NCBI GenBank assembly: GCA_963576565.1
Contig: OY755038.1
Location: 9,067,756 to 9,131,755, forward strand
DNA: 64,000 nucleotides
Direction of reading: 5' to 3'
DNA from: Aspidapion aeneum
Lineage: Eukaryota > Arthropoda > Insecta > Coleoptera > Brentidae
A program made the position numbers and the translations under genes. Below the pieces are notes generated by a model. The model had not been told where the DNA came from. It did not search any database and worked only from the letters and a program-made list of their open reading frames with translations. This document shows, one piece after another, positions 11,076 through 21,890 of the stretch (position 1 is the stretch's first letter; every line of letters starts with the position of its first letter).

Positions 11076-11828
11076 TAAGATCCCCTGACGATGATTTTTA
11101 TACATAATTTTTTTCCTTTTGCGACTCAATAAAAAAATTTGATTTTTTACATGCTTTAACCAAATAACTTAAAAGTTGATGTTAAAATGACAGACCCAGA
11201 TTTTTTATTTTACTTTTATTTAGACGATACATGGTCAAGTAAAACAAGGCACAAGCGAAGTTTTAATAGACAGGCAGACATGACAATTTTTTTAGTCAAA
11301 AGTTGCCAATTCTGGGGTTTTTGCGGTTTTTCCAATTTTAAAAAATTTAGTTTGCTGAAAGCAATAGACCTAGACATTTATCTTTTGCCTTGTATGATAG
11401 TCAAGCCACTGAGCTTTAATGTGCGTATAGACTTTTTTTTGATGGACCATATTCAGCACCGGTGTAAATAATTAAAAATCGAGAAAATCATAAAATTTAC
11501 TATTTTTTAAAAACTATTTTTGCCATGTTAAAAAAGTGAGATTAATTTTTTTTTTCTCTATAGGATCATCCAACCAATATTAAAGATTTCTTCCGTCAAG
11601 TTTATTTTTACATAAGTACAATAGAAATAAAAAAAAAATAAGGCCACAACTGCTTTTCTTCTTTTTTTTACTTTTAAAGTGGCCTGTAAAATACGGGAGG
11701 CGACATTAAAAATTAAAATTTGTTAATTTGGTATTCCTAAGGACACTAATACATGTTATAAGAATTTGGATTTTTTTCGTGACATGGCAACTACCCCCAT
11801 TGGATGATTTGGCGTGGAATTACTCAAA

Positions 11829-12019
11829 GAGGATATTATAAATATCACACCACTATTCGATGCAGAATTATACCAAAGAAAAAGGGAACCATTTGAGCCA
11901 AAGTGTTAAGCCTAAATCATTTATTGTTGTAATCTGCAGAGTTTTTTCATGTACTGGGTGGAAAAAAAAAATATGCCACTTTAGTCAAACTCAGTATGTA
12001 GGTACGTGGGCACAATAGA
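11829..12019. other. Unassigned spacer
   Basis: No feature was recognised between the foldback element and the RTE relic. Confidence 0.35.
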
Positions 12020-12592
12020 TCCATTTGTGGTCGCAGTGCATTAAGGTCCAGTAGGGCCTGCCACCACTTTCGAATACATACATTATGAAAAACCACGAAG
12101 AAACTCCAAACAAAAATAAAGAACGTAAACTCAGAGGTACAACCTGAAATAAGCAAAGTAACTGCAGAAATGCTCAAATACGGTGGTAAAGTTGTAGATA
12201 GTACCCTACGTATTCTCCTGAAACTACTAAAAGAAATAATAATCCCGAACAACTGGAAAAAATCAATAACCATTATTCTACACAAGAGCGGCGATAGAGC
12301 AGACCTAAAAACTATCGACCTATAACACTGCTTAATGTAATTTATAAGCTTTTCACGAAAATATTAACAGATAGACTAACTTCAAAATTTGACAGATATC
12401 AATCGAAAGAACAAGCAGGCTTCAGAAAAGGTTTCAGTTCAGTTGACCACTTATTAAGCATGAAAATCCTAATAGAACGAGCCAACGAATACGACATTTC
12501 ACTATATATATTGCGTTTATAGACTTTGAAAACGCTTTCGATAACATTGAGCAATGAGCAGTAAAAGCATCTTTAATTAATAACCGAATAGA

Positions 12593-12891
12593 CAGCGGCG
12601 TAGCGTGCCCAAAAGGGCGGGGGGGGGGGGGGCGACAGCTAAAAAGGGCGCCTCTGAAAACTGATGAAAAATCTTGCGACCAAAAAAAAAAAAAGTCATC
12701 ATGTGTGAGGGGGCGGCCGATAGGTCACAATGGCGCCTCTCACAAATCTTGCGACCAAAAAAAAAAAAAATTGGCCGTTGCCGGTCCGACTTAATAAAGC
12801 TGAGGGCGCTTCGGCCACCAATGGGGCGCCACTACCCTCGGGGCGGGGGGGGCGACGAACCCCCTGCGCCCCCCCCCACGCTACGCCGCTG
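12593..12891. mobile_element. 299-bp hAT MITE, family C, inside RTE coding sequence
   Basis: Terminal inverted repeats CAGCGGCGTAGCGTG are flanked by the perfect 8-bp duplication CGAATAGA (12585-12592 and 12892-12899). The interior contains G/C runs and A-runs with a CTTGCGACCAAAAAA block seen twice. Short open frames here (12674-12898, 12730-13035) are by-products. Same family as 14685-14891 and 50988-51170. Confidence 0.92.
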
Positions 12892-13188
12892 CGAATAGAT
12901 CACAGATTTACAGACTTAATAGCCAATCTATATAGCGTAGCAACAACATCAATTAAAATTCAGGTGTCAGAAATAGGCATCAAAGTAAACGGACAATACT
13001 TGAAGCACGTAAGATATGCTGATGATATTACCTAAATAATAGATAAGAAAGAAGAACTGATAAAAATGCTGGAAGAATTAGATACAGCAGCTAAAAATAT
13101 AGGCTTGAGTATGAACTGCACTAAAACTAAAGTCATAACAATATCACGATCAGAATAAACCAAGAGAAAATAGAACAAGTCGGAATAT

Positions 13189-13193
<5 letters not shown>

Positions 13194-13229
<36 letters not shown>
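13194..13229. repeat. (TA)n microsatellite
   Basis: Uninterrupted TA dinucleotides border the left side of the pogo-like MITE. A second TA tract lies on its right at 13757-13782. TA is the target of pogo/mariner elements. Confidence 0.9.
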
Positions 13230-13231
<2 letters not shown>

Positions 13232-13234
<3 letters not shown>

Positions 13235-13756
13235 TGAACTCCGGATATAACGAACCTCAAAAATGAACTAAATACGGTTCGTTATATCCGAGGTTCGTTA
13301 TAAACAGTAATGAATAAATTTTGTTTAAATTTTTGTTTCTTTTTTTTAATAGTATCCAAGATTAAGAAAACTAAAAATATTACAAAAAATACTGTAAACT
13401 AACATTCACGTAACTCAGTTTTAGACGACACGACACCGATTTTAATGCAATAAAACGGGATGAACTATGACGGCATCTCATTCCTTTACATGTTATTTCG
13501 TTGTCGTGTCGTTGCCGTATCGTCTAGTGTGAAAACGCCCATTGTCTGCTTATATAAAGTTCGTTTTAAAAGAAAAATACATATTCTAGATTAGTAAAGT
13601 TAGGTTCGCTATATCCGGAAGTTCGCTATAAGCGGGATCGTTATAACCAGTAAGACAATACTTGTATATTTATGGATGACTTTTCGTATAAAGAAAAAAG
13701 GTTCGCATTAACCAGAAGTTTGCTATAAACGGGTTCGTTATAAGCGGACTTCACTG
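13232..13756. mobile_element. 525-bp pogo/Tigger-like MITE
   Basis: Left terminus CAGTGAACTCCGGATATAAC and right terminus AAGCGGACTTCACTG are inverted repeats of the pogo/Tigger style (CAGTG...). Subterminal TTCGTTATA and GGTTCGTTAT repeats occur in both orientations. Inserted in a TA tract, consistent with a TA target. No transposase. It interrupts the RTE relic at 12020-13862. Confidence 0.8.
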
Positions 13757-13862
13757 TATATATATATATATATATATATATACCTGGGAAAATTATTAAA
13801 CTAAGAAAGGAAAACCAAACGGCTGAAATCTCCAATAAACTGATCAATGCTCGCATGAAATA

Positions 13863-14531
13863 TAGATTTTTTTTTAATACTTATTTTAAAAATGACGACT
13901 TCAACAATTTTAGACAATATAATAACTTTAATTAAAATTGCAATTTTTAATCAAATGATTCGCAAGTTTTTTGTTTATCTTTATAATTAAAAAACCATTT
14001 AAAAAAAGCGTGGGTTTTAAACGTAACTTGTTTTTTAAATTAGCACAATTTTATGAGAGATTTAAACTTTAAGGCTGCTGCCCCCAAAGTTCTTTTAATT
14101 AGCGTTTTGAATTGAAATTATCGTCCGGAAAGTATAATTAACTTTTGGGAAAATTTATTATAAACCGGGATTCCCGGAGGGAAAAAACTATGAAGGCAAA
14201 AAAAACCTAATTATTTATTTTTGTTTTTAATAAATCGAAGCTCTAAAATTTAGCACTGCATTCAAATAAAATGAGCCGCAGAAAATAATCTTGGAATTAT
14301 GTTTTTATATATTCGAAGGGAATAATTTTTTGAAACAAGAAAAATTTTATCAATATCAGAAATTAAGTATAGATACTTAATTTCCAATATAAAACTGCTT
14401 TCTTTGTTCTAGTATAAATTTTAGAACAAAGAAATCAGTTTTATATTGGAAGAGGAGAAAGTGAAGTCCCCCTCCTAGATCCCCGACTGTTAAAAGCACC
14501 GGTCTTTTCTAACTTATTAGTGAAAATATTT
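13863..14531. other. AT-rich region with one strong hairpin
   Basis: No gene was recognised. A 70-nt inverted repeat at 14382-14451 is listed separately. Confidence 0.4.
14382..14451. repeat. 30-bp stem hairpin with 10-nt loop
   Basis: Arms 14382-14411 and 14422-14451 are complementary at 29 of 30 positions, with the loop GTATAAATTT. Either strand would fold as a compact hairpin. It may be a tiny MITE or a small-RNA precursor; nothing in the sequence decides. Confidence 0.75.
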
Positions 14532-14571
14532 ATTAAGGTGTTCTAACACACCTTAATATTAATGTTATTAA

Positions 14572-15198
14572 GTTGTGCTACGTATTTTTACGTAAAACTG
14601 CACGTTAAGCGCTCTACGTTTTGTTCCAAATTTGAGTTTAAGTTGAATGCTTTTACGTTACTATAACAAGTCTACTAATAGCTGCAATGACGTAGCGTGG
14701 GTTGGGGGTGCGTTTGTCAAGCCCCCCCCCCCCGCCCGAAGGTACAGGCGCCCCATGGTGCCCGAAACGCCCAGCAGGACCGGCAAAGGAAAAAAAGACA
14801 TGATGACCTTTTTTTTTTGGTCGCAAGATGTTTGATGGGCGCCCTTTGTAGCTGTCGGCCCCCCCGCCCCTTCAGGCACGCTACGCCGCTGAATAGCAGA
14901 GAATATGGAATTCGGCACTGTGTTTTTTTGATGTTACAATTTTGTTTTTTGTTTTAACTACAGTAGGAATATATTTGCAAAGAATCGTTTATACTGAAAG
15001 CGGGAATTATCGTCTAGGCCTCATTTTTTGATCGGTCAATCAACCAATTCTATTCTTTGGTAACGTTGAGGTGCCCCCGCAGACTGCCGTAAGCTAACGT
15101 AAATACGTAAGCTCCTAACGTGACCTTGTCGACGGTGTGACGAAGTGCGCTTGCGTAACTGTCAAATCTTATGCTTACGTAAAAATACGTAGCACACC
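14572..15198. mobile_element. TTAA-flanked TIR element with nested hAT MITE
   Basis: Inverted repeats of about 24 bp, with GTGCTACGTATTTTTACG at the left and its complement at the right, are bounded by TTAA at 14568-14571 and 15199-15202. A TTAA target fits piggyBac or Kolobok elements. The termini do not show the CCC start of piggyBac, so the superfamily is left open. A hAT MITE (14685-14891) sits inside. No transposase. Confidence 0.6.
14685..14891. mobile_element. 207-bp hAT MITE, family C
   Basis: Left terminus CAATGACGTAGCGTG and right terminus CACGCTACGCCGCTG are imperfect inverted repeats. The duplication AATAGC(T/A)G lies at 14677-14684 and 14892-14899 (7 of 8). The interior has C-runs and a TTTTTTTTGGTCGCAAGA block like the other family members. 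Confidence 0.85.
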
Positions 15199-15207
15199 TT
15201 AAACTAT

Positions 15208-15720
15208 CTAATAAACATTTAAAAAAATTCCAAACAAAAAAGTATATAACATCAGCCGCAATAAACCTCCTCTGATTACCACTAAACTATCCTTATCATT
15301 CATATCACGTCTTATAAAAGATAATATTTTTGCTTTTAGTGGAAATTGACAAAATTGAGTCACATTATCTGCCTGCATGCTTACCATCACTCTAAGTGGC
15401 ACCAAATCCGCTAGAAACCCAGCAGTAATAAAAATCTGCCTAAATAAATTTTTAAGTGTACTGGATAAATCATTATTTCTGCAATACTGCGCCGCGTAAA
15501 CGTGAAATTCAAATTCAGTGTGAGAAACCACTACAGCAGTCATGCCATCTATTAAGGGGTTTCGGTAGTACGGTAGTGCAGGTATATTGCACTTGCAGCT
15601 TTTCGGGGATCCACCTATTCACCTTGTAGCAGACGTAATTTCTACGTCTGATGGAGGTTGGTTTAAAGAACCCGAAAATGTATTTAGTCTGACTAGACAC
15701 ACCTCAAAAAATTCCTTGGA
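15208..15720 (-). other. Unidentified open frames
   Basis: Minus-strand frames at 15208-15543 (111 codons) and 15515-15700 (61 codons) overlap by 29 nt in different frames. The longer one starts MTAVVVSHTEFEFH and is fairly complex in composition. I recognise no domain, and there are no splice or promoter signals I can support. It may be a relic of an unrecognised transposon coding region. Confidence 0.2.
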
Positions 15721-16427
15721 TGTTTACGTTTGTTATACTTATTTATTTAGTTTGATTTAAACAATTTTTAAGCAGTTTTGTGGGCTGTTATAAAAATAGT
15801 ACTTTCTATAAGTGATTTAGAAATTATTGACGGTAAGAACAGTGCCCCAAGTGCTCCACCAAAAAGAAATAAGGCAAGTAGGGCAGGTGCATCCCGGTTT
15901 TACAAGAATTTTTTATATGTCTCACAACAAAGTCAAATATATTTGAATTTACACAAATCGTCGTTGATCTTACAAATTGACGTAACTCATTTATTGTAAT
16001 TTTACAAGAGAGCAATGTTAAGTTTAATGGAAAGTTTATATTGGATTTATATCACCAAAAATATTCCTAGATCTAATGATTTTTGTGTTATTTAAAGGAT
16101 TTTTATGACCTACGACATTTTGTGAGATGAAAAACCGACACAAATAAGGTAATTATGGTCTTACTCAAAACTGCATTTCTTTGAGATACGTCAGTTTGTA
16201 AGATCATCGACGAAATGTGAACTATTTGCAACAACCGTATGCAATTTAAAATAGAAAAACTTAAAATATTTAAAAAATTTTGTCTTTTATGTTAGGTCCC
16301 ATTTACCCCGGAGTTCGGGATAACTCTGACACCCCTATTGCAAAACTATAAAACGTTCAAAAATATTTTAATGCGACTGGGTCGATACTACTATACTATA
16401 AGTAATACATATTTATATAAGTAAATG
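15721..16427. other. Unassigned region
   Basis: Short frames at 15778-15999 and 15824-16015 lie on opposite strands over the same bases and show no family resemblance. No other feature seen. Confidence 0.35.
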
Positions 16428-16429
16428 TA

Positions 16430-18359
16430 CAGGGTGATTTTTTATAATTGCAAGATCGCTATAACTCGGTTATTATTGGGAGTAGAAAGTTCAAACAAAA
16501 ACTGTTCGGTTTGGTAAATTATGGCCACTTTAGACCCACCATTAGTATTTTTTTATAGGTTATAATATACAGGGGGCGACAATCAGATCAATTTTTTTAA
16601 AAAGAACACCCTTTATATTTTTGTATTTTTAAGTTTCGCAAAAAATTAGCTTTACAGATATATGTAACAACATGGCTCTATCTTTGTTAGTTTTCGAGAT
16701 ATTGACGATTGAAATTCCGAAAATTAGCAAATTTTAAATAGGTATACGGTGCGGATTATTTAACGTATAGACTGTAAATAACAAACTGAAACAATATTGA
16801 CTGACAGTTTCATAAATATAAATAATCATCTTTGTCAATTTTCATAGAAATTTAAAATCAAAAGACGACAATTTTTTAAATGTTTTAATTGTTTTAAATC
16901 CATAAATAAATAAAAATTAACGTAACAAATGTTCAAACCTATCACTATTGACTTCAATACATTTTTGAAACCGGTCTCTTAAATTATTTATTGTTCTGGT
17001 TATTAAATTAGAAAAATTTTCATTAAGTTCATTGACAGACAGTGATATCAATTCTCTGAGCTCTCGAGTATTCCGCACTTCTAATCTGTAAACTTTATCT
17101 TTAAGGTGACCCCATAAAAAATGTCTAAAGGAGTTAAATCAAAACTGTTGGGTGCCCAGCGTATTGTGCCGTTTTCCCAACCCATTCATTAAAATTATTA
17201 TTTAAGAATTCTCGAACCTCATGAACATTATGAGGAGGAGCCCCATCTTGCTGAAAAATCAATCTTCTTGTTTGATTTAGTGGCAAGTCATCCAAAAATT
17301 TTAATTTTGTAAAAAATTTAAATTTATTTGTCCCGTTAAAGAGTGCTCAAAAAAAAATGGCCCAACAACACGGTCGTTCAGTATGCCACACCAGACATTC
17401 ACGGATTGTCTTCCCTGTCTTTTAATTTCTTTTACAAAATTAGGGTTAGTCGTGGACCATAGTCTGCTATTCTGTCTATTTGGTAGAGCACAAGTTGTAA
17501 ACGTCGACTCATTCGACCACAAAATGTGATTTAAAAACGGGGTTCTGCGTTTAGTCTTTCATGCATAAAGTGACAAAACTCTACCCTTTTTCTTTTCTGA
17601 TTGAAGAAATTGTTCTTAGGACACTTCTTACTTTGGTAAAAGACGTCAAGCGTTCCTGTCCTTCTTGCACTAATGCGGAAGATACTTTTCTTATAGAAAT
17701 TTGTGGGCTTTCTTGAAAATGTAGTAAAATATTTAAATTAGCCTCTTCGTTTGGACGAACAACTCGTTTTTTTCGTTCCACAGACGATGTTTCACGAAAT
17801 TTTCTATATATCCTAAGAATTGTGGATATATTAGGACATTGTCGGGCTGGATACAGTTTTCGATATTCTCTCGCAGTAGCAGTGGCATTTTTATTATTTT
17901 TCACATATAATAAAAGTATCTCTTGCTTTTCTGCATTGGAATAAAGCAATATTTTTGATAAATATTTAAAATTTGGCCCTGACAATGTCATTAGGTATCC
18001 ACACATCTTAATATTGTTTGTGACTTGTCACAGGAAATACTCCACACCGTATTTAAAATTTGATAATTTTCGGAATTTCAATCGTCAATATCTCGAAAAC
18101 TAACAAAGATAGAGCCATAGTGTTACATATATCTGTAAAGCTAATTTTTGCGGAACTTAAAAATACAAAAATATATAGGATGTTCCCTTTAAAAAAATTG
18201 CTCTGATTGTCGCCCCCTGTATATTATAACCTATAAAAAAATAATAATGGTGGGCCTAAAGTGGTCATAATTTACCAAACCGAATAGTTTTTGCTTGAAC
18301 TTTCTACTCCCAATAATAACCGAGTTATAGCGATCTTGCAATTATAAAAAATCACCCTG
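16430..18359 (-). mobile_element. Mariner-like element with long TIRs
   Basis: The element is bounded by TA at both ends (16428-16429, 18360-18361). It has inverted repeats of about 200 bp starting CAGGGTGATTTTTTATAATT. Inner blocks such as CAGGGGGCGACAATCAGA and ATATCTCGAAAACTAACAAA are also present in both arms. A decayed transposase lies on the minus strand between 17100 and 18006. The size, TA target and DUF4817-type transposase place it in the IS630-Tc1-mariner superfamily. The arms remain very similar, so the insertion may not be very old. Confidence 0.88.
17100..18006 (-). pseudogene. Mariner-like transposase with DUF4817 N-terminus, broken
   Basis: The first frame (18006-17581, 141 codons) has the DUF4817-type DNA-binding helix-turn-helix (YSNAEKQEILLLYVKNNKNA, then CPNISTILRIYRKFRETSS) and a second HTH (PQISIRKVSSALVQEG). 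A second frame (17522-17301) begins WSNESTF, the place of the first catalytic Asp, here Asn. It continues with NVWCGI and VVGPFFFE. Further down, QQDGAPPHNVHEV supplies the second Asp. After a one-base frameshift, RWAPNSFDLTPLDIF supplies the third. Spacing of second to third Asp is about 40 residues. At least two frameshifts and the Asp-to-Asn change make it non-functional. Confidence 0.82.
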
Positions 18360-18412
18360 TACAATAATATTCCAAAAAATATAACCTTTCAGGTTGAAAA
18401 TTTTATAAACAT

Positions 18413-18705
18413 GTTTTACATTTTTTTACATCTTTGAAATTTTTTTACATTTTTGACGGTTTTTGACATTTTTTAAAAATTTTTTACATTTTTGATATTT
18501 TTTTTTATATTTTTGGTATTTTTCTCATTTTTTGACTTATTAAAGTACTTGAAGTACTTCTATGGTAAAAGTAAAAGATTTGGGGAAAATCAAGTACTTT
18601 TATAATGTACTTGGTACTTGAAGTACATTTGAAAAGAAAATGTACTTTAAGTACTTGTACATTCAAATCCTAATGTACTTGGTACTTGTACTTGAAGTAC
18701 TTTCA
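18413..18705. repeat. Low-complexity TTTTTACAT tract and GTACTT/AAGTAC repeats
   Basis: 18413-18538 is a T-rich run of TTTTTTACATTTTTGA-like units. 18540-18705 holds many copies of AAGTAC and GTACTT in both orientations. Dense hexamers in both orientations resemble hAT subterminal binding repeats, but no bounding terminus was found. Confidence 0.5.
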
Positions 18706-19079
18706 TAATGAAGTTGTGACAGCTCTGCATAGTAGAAGTAATCACGTATGTTTATTGGTTAGTTAGTTCATAGCTTATACCACACACATTAATATGCAAG
18801 CATTTTGCCGAAAGGTAAATTGCCTCGCTCACCACAACGTCTTTAGCTCAATGAATGCATCTGGCTAAATTGATGCAAGTTTCCCCCAGGCTCATGGCTG
18901 TGTGTTGACGACGGTACGGCACGTCGCAACTTGTCAGTATTAGTAATGGGTATATAAACTTAAGCCATTAACTATAGGCATGTGATATAATTTATAGCGT
19001 TAGGCGAAGCTAGGTTTACAAGGAAAATTTATCCAAGGATGAACATACATACATTATTAGGTTGACACATTTTTCTTTG
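18706..19079. other. Unassigned spacer
   Basis: Nothing recognised between the repeat tract and the RTE relic. Confidence 0.3.
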
Positions 19080-19559
19080 CTTTTTAAGTCAGTGATATTA
19101 TTAATATCTAACTATCTATTGAGCTTTTTTCGGTCCATCTTTGGATCGTTTAAATAGTCTCATTTGGCGTCTTCCCCTACTTCTTTTATTTCCCAAGTAG
19201 GGTTGCCAACTCCCACTGGAGCCAAAGGAGGATATTTTTATATGATCTCACAATTAAAAAAAAAATTCTAGTGCACGTTCCTTAAAATATACGTATAAAC
19301 ATAATATAAAAATTTCCTAGGTAGGTACGTATATTGGTATGTATTTTTTAAATTAAAAAAAAATCTTTTTCAAAACACATTTATTAAAAATAATTAGTCT
19401 AGTTTTGTTTGGCTTTTTTGTGATTCGACGTTTTTACACTTTGATGAAATGACGCTTTGTTTAAATTATTTCGACAATTTTACGGATCGAAAAAACTACG
19501 TTTCATTTAAATTATTTTCGTCTTTTCTATTTTCGATTGTTTTATTTTCGACCAAATTA

Positions 19560-19790
19560 CGGTTCGATATTTTTTTCGACATTTTAATATGACGCGGAAT
19601 GAGCGCCCCAAATTACAAGCTACTACAAAGTTAATTAAAATTAAAAGCAAGAGACGCCAAAGAAGAAGAAACACGTCCTGGCGAAAGAATCTAAGAGACT
19701 TGTGCGGCATGACGTCGAATTCTTTTTTTGCTTGGTGCAGCAGCAAATAAGACTCGCTTTGCCATGATTTATTTCCAACCTTGGCTGGGA
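19560..19790 (+). pseudogene. RTE-type C-terminal fragment inside the hAT element
   Basis: The plus strand reads KRRQRRRNTSWRKNLRDLCG, followed by SNSFFAWCSS and a shifted AAANKTRFA-like text. This corresponds to the RTE tail seen in many insect copies (basic stretch, WLKNLREWYG-like, then RIALMIANL-like). It is a different RTE subfamily from the host RTE relic around the hAT element, so it was carried in or inserted later. Confidence 0.55.
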
Positions 19791-21209
19791 GGTGAAACTT
19801 AAAAAAAGAGATACAAATGGTTATTCTGTCATTTCAGAACAGAAACGTATTGTGTGCTTGGTTTATACAGATAAAAATTAATCAGGAGCTTAAATATCAT
19901 ATTATATTTTTAGGCTTAAAATTAATGTTTTTGATCATGATGCCTAATTTTTTTTGCCTGCGGCGTGTACCTTTATGTCATTGTTTTGCTTCACCTTTGC
20001 AAATAACCACGAGTGGCCACTGAGACTCATTTTAAAGTAAAAATTAAAATAAAAATATTTTGCTGTTGAAACAGCCCAATCAAAATTATAGTTATTTAAA
20101 AAACAAGTTTTAAAAATGAATTTATTTATATGGGCGAGACAGTTTGGTGGTCCGAGCCTTAGCGAGGTCCATAATTCGAGCAAGTTGTGAAAAAAAATTT
20201 TCAAGCAATATACAGCGTGTGCAAAACTTTTGCACTTGCTCTGTGAAAAACGCCGTTTTCAGTGAAAAACTTCATTATCGGAGGTAGTTTTTTTTATAAA
20301 TTTTGAACACTGTTTTTGTAGAAAATATAATATATATAATAGCCTTAACATTTTTATGCTGGGGTTATGTATATAAAAATTAAAATACCTATTTTGCTAT
20401 TTAGACAGCCAAAATAAAAAACAAACATCAATATTTTTGTAAAAAAACACAATCTGTAAGTTTTTTTGAATTAAAAGATAAATGGCTTTTTAAAGTTGGA
20501 TTGCTTAAAAATCTTAAAATGGTTAAAAAAAACTGAAAAAAAATAATCAAATTCTATACCAAAACAACAACAAAGAACATATGATGTGATGTTGCACATC
20601 TGTTATCAGATAAAAATTTAAAAAAAGTTAAAAGTTTTTTAACTTTTTATTTTATAGAATCAACTATTATTTTTATCTGTATGTATAGTGTATAAACTCA
20701 GCATAAAATATTGCAGCATAAGCAGAAGTGCTAGATTTCAATAATATAAAAAAAAAACAGTAAATTGAGGCATTTGGGGCAATCATCTTAAGTGACTGTT
20801 TACTTACCTTACTACTATACCCAAGAGTAAAGAGAAAAAATATTAAATACTTAGTAAAACAAACCAAAACTTGGAGGCAAACATAGGGTGCAAATTCTGC
20901 GATCTTCTATGCGCGATCATCTGTGCCGGACGCATATTTGTATACAACACCCAGGATGGCCACTCGGCTTTCGCCCGAACATCTCTAGTAAATAGCATAC
21001 AATATGGTAAATCGCTTGGGTAACTAACACCCGTGATCGCAAAAATGTTCGTTAAAAATCAGTCTGTATTTCAGAACCACAATCTTTCTCAAGAAAGAAT
21101 TCGTAAATTTCTAACATACATATATTTTTTTAAAACATATCTCCTGACCTTTTTCCCGGGATCCTAGAGAACGTGAAACCTAACCGTTGGCAATCGATCG
21201 CCAACGTAA

Positions 21210-21256
21210 CCGAACCGTGTCAATGTAGAATAGGGCTTCATTGACACGGTTACGGC
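21210..21256. repeat. Hairpin with ACCGTGTCAATG stem
   Basis: AACCGTGTCAATG and CATTGACACGGTT are separated by a short loop containing TAGAATAGGGCTT. Located inside the 2.46-kb hAT-type element. Confidence 0.7.
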
Positions 21257-21890
21257 AGCGTTCGGGCTACAACCGAATCGCAATCATGGACGTCGTTTAC
21301 AAATATGCATGCCGGACTGACCACAGAACACTTGACTGACCTTTGCTTTGCCGCGGGAGACGTGACGAAAACTTACGAATGATGCCGCCGTTGCTTAGGG
21401 CTGTTTTTACAGACGTTCCTCAGGCTTCGTTTATTTATTTCTTAAATGTGTTATTTTATATTGATGACAGAAAAAAAATGGGGAACAACTATGAATTCGG
21501 GTCATTTCTCATGTCTTTTTATCACGTTATTTTTGATATAAGCACATAATTTTGATAAAGGATGACAAATGGCGTCCTCCACAGGGTCTGTGGAGGACGG
21601 AGGACATTTTGCCTCAAAGGAGGACTGTCCTCCTGGCTGGAGGACGGTTGGCAACCCTATTCCCAAGTCTAAAGAACTATACAATAAAATACTTTTGTTT
21701 CACCGATCGTCTTTTTGTCTGATATTATTACCGGCAAATTTCCATTTCAATTTTGCTACCTCTCCTTTGACATCCCTTACTTTCATTTTATTTCTTATCC
21801 ATTTATTCCTTTTTCTATCTGTTCGCATTACATTTAATATTTGTTAGGCTCTTGTTACCTTTTGTTTGGTTTTGTAAAATATGTAATATA

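Larger units (their letters stand above)
9646..11828. mobile_element. 2.2-kb decayed foldback element
   Basis: The ends are inverted repeats: AATTCCACGCCAAGTCATCC at 9650-9669 and its near complement at 11794-11815. Further inverted pairs lie inside, such as AAATCTGGGTCTGT near 10148 against ACAGACCCAGATTT at 11190. The arms are therefore several hundred bp long but degenerate. No transposase is visible. A frame at 11187-11471 has no resemblance to known proteins. No clear target duplication, so superfamily is undetermined. A hAT MITE (10234-10390) is nested inside. Confidence 0.6.
12020..13862 (+). mobile_element. RTE-type retrotransposon relic split by two DNA transposons
   Basis: The plus strand encodes RT in three blocks. 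At 12130-12592 a finger/palm segment has AEMLKYGGKVVDS, RPITLLNVIYKLFTKILTD, EQAGFRKGFSSVDHL and the first catalytic block FIDFENAFDNIE. At 12892-13190 it continues with HRFTDLIANLYSVATTSIK and YADDIT (the catalytic YADD box), then TAAKNIGLSMNCTKTK. At about 13783-13860 the expected YLGKIIK and NQTAEIS text follows. The breaks correspond exactly to a hAT MITE (12593-12891) and a pogo-like MITE in a TA repeat (13232-13756). Both catalytic boxes are present, but point stops and a frameshift near 12300 show the copy was decaying. Endonuclease not seen. Confidence 0.85.
19198..21659. mobile_element. 2.46-kb hAT-type element with TAGGGTTGCCAAC ends
   Basis: Inverted termini TAGGGTTGCCAAC are flanked by TTCCCAAG (19190-19197 and 21660-21667), a perfect 8-bp duplication. 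GGAGGAC repeats lie inside the right end. An 8-bp target and these termini fit hAT. No transposase is seen in the interior. It instead carries a fragment of an unrelated RTE retroelement (about 19560-19780, + strand), a long AT-rich middle and a hairpin at 21210-21256. Confidence 0.82.
19080..21850 (-). pseudogene. RTE-type C-terminal relic split by a hAT element
   Basis: Minus-strand text on the right side (21850-21668) reads RTDRKRNKWIRNKMKVRDV, then AKLKWKFAGNNIRQKDDR, typical of the C-terminal region of RTE-like endonuclease/RT proteins. It resumes across the inserted element at 19197-19100 with GRRQMRLFKRSKDG. The insertion is 19198-21659 with an 8-bp duplication. Only the C-terminal part is present, with stops. 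Confidence 0.6.

Noticed and set aside
12674..13035. Open frames with Pro/Ala/Arg-rich ends over the hAT MITE
   Set aside because: They read across the MITE boundary into RTE sequence; coding potential comes from G/C runs and RT remnants.
13200..13790. TA tracts and TTCGTTATA repeats considered as a CRISPR-like or regulatory array
   Set aside because: They are subterminal repeats of a pogo-like MITE in a eukaryotic genome; there is no spacer regularity.
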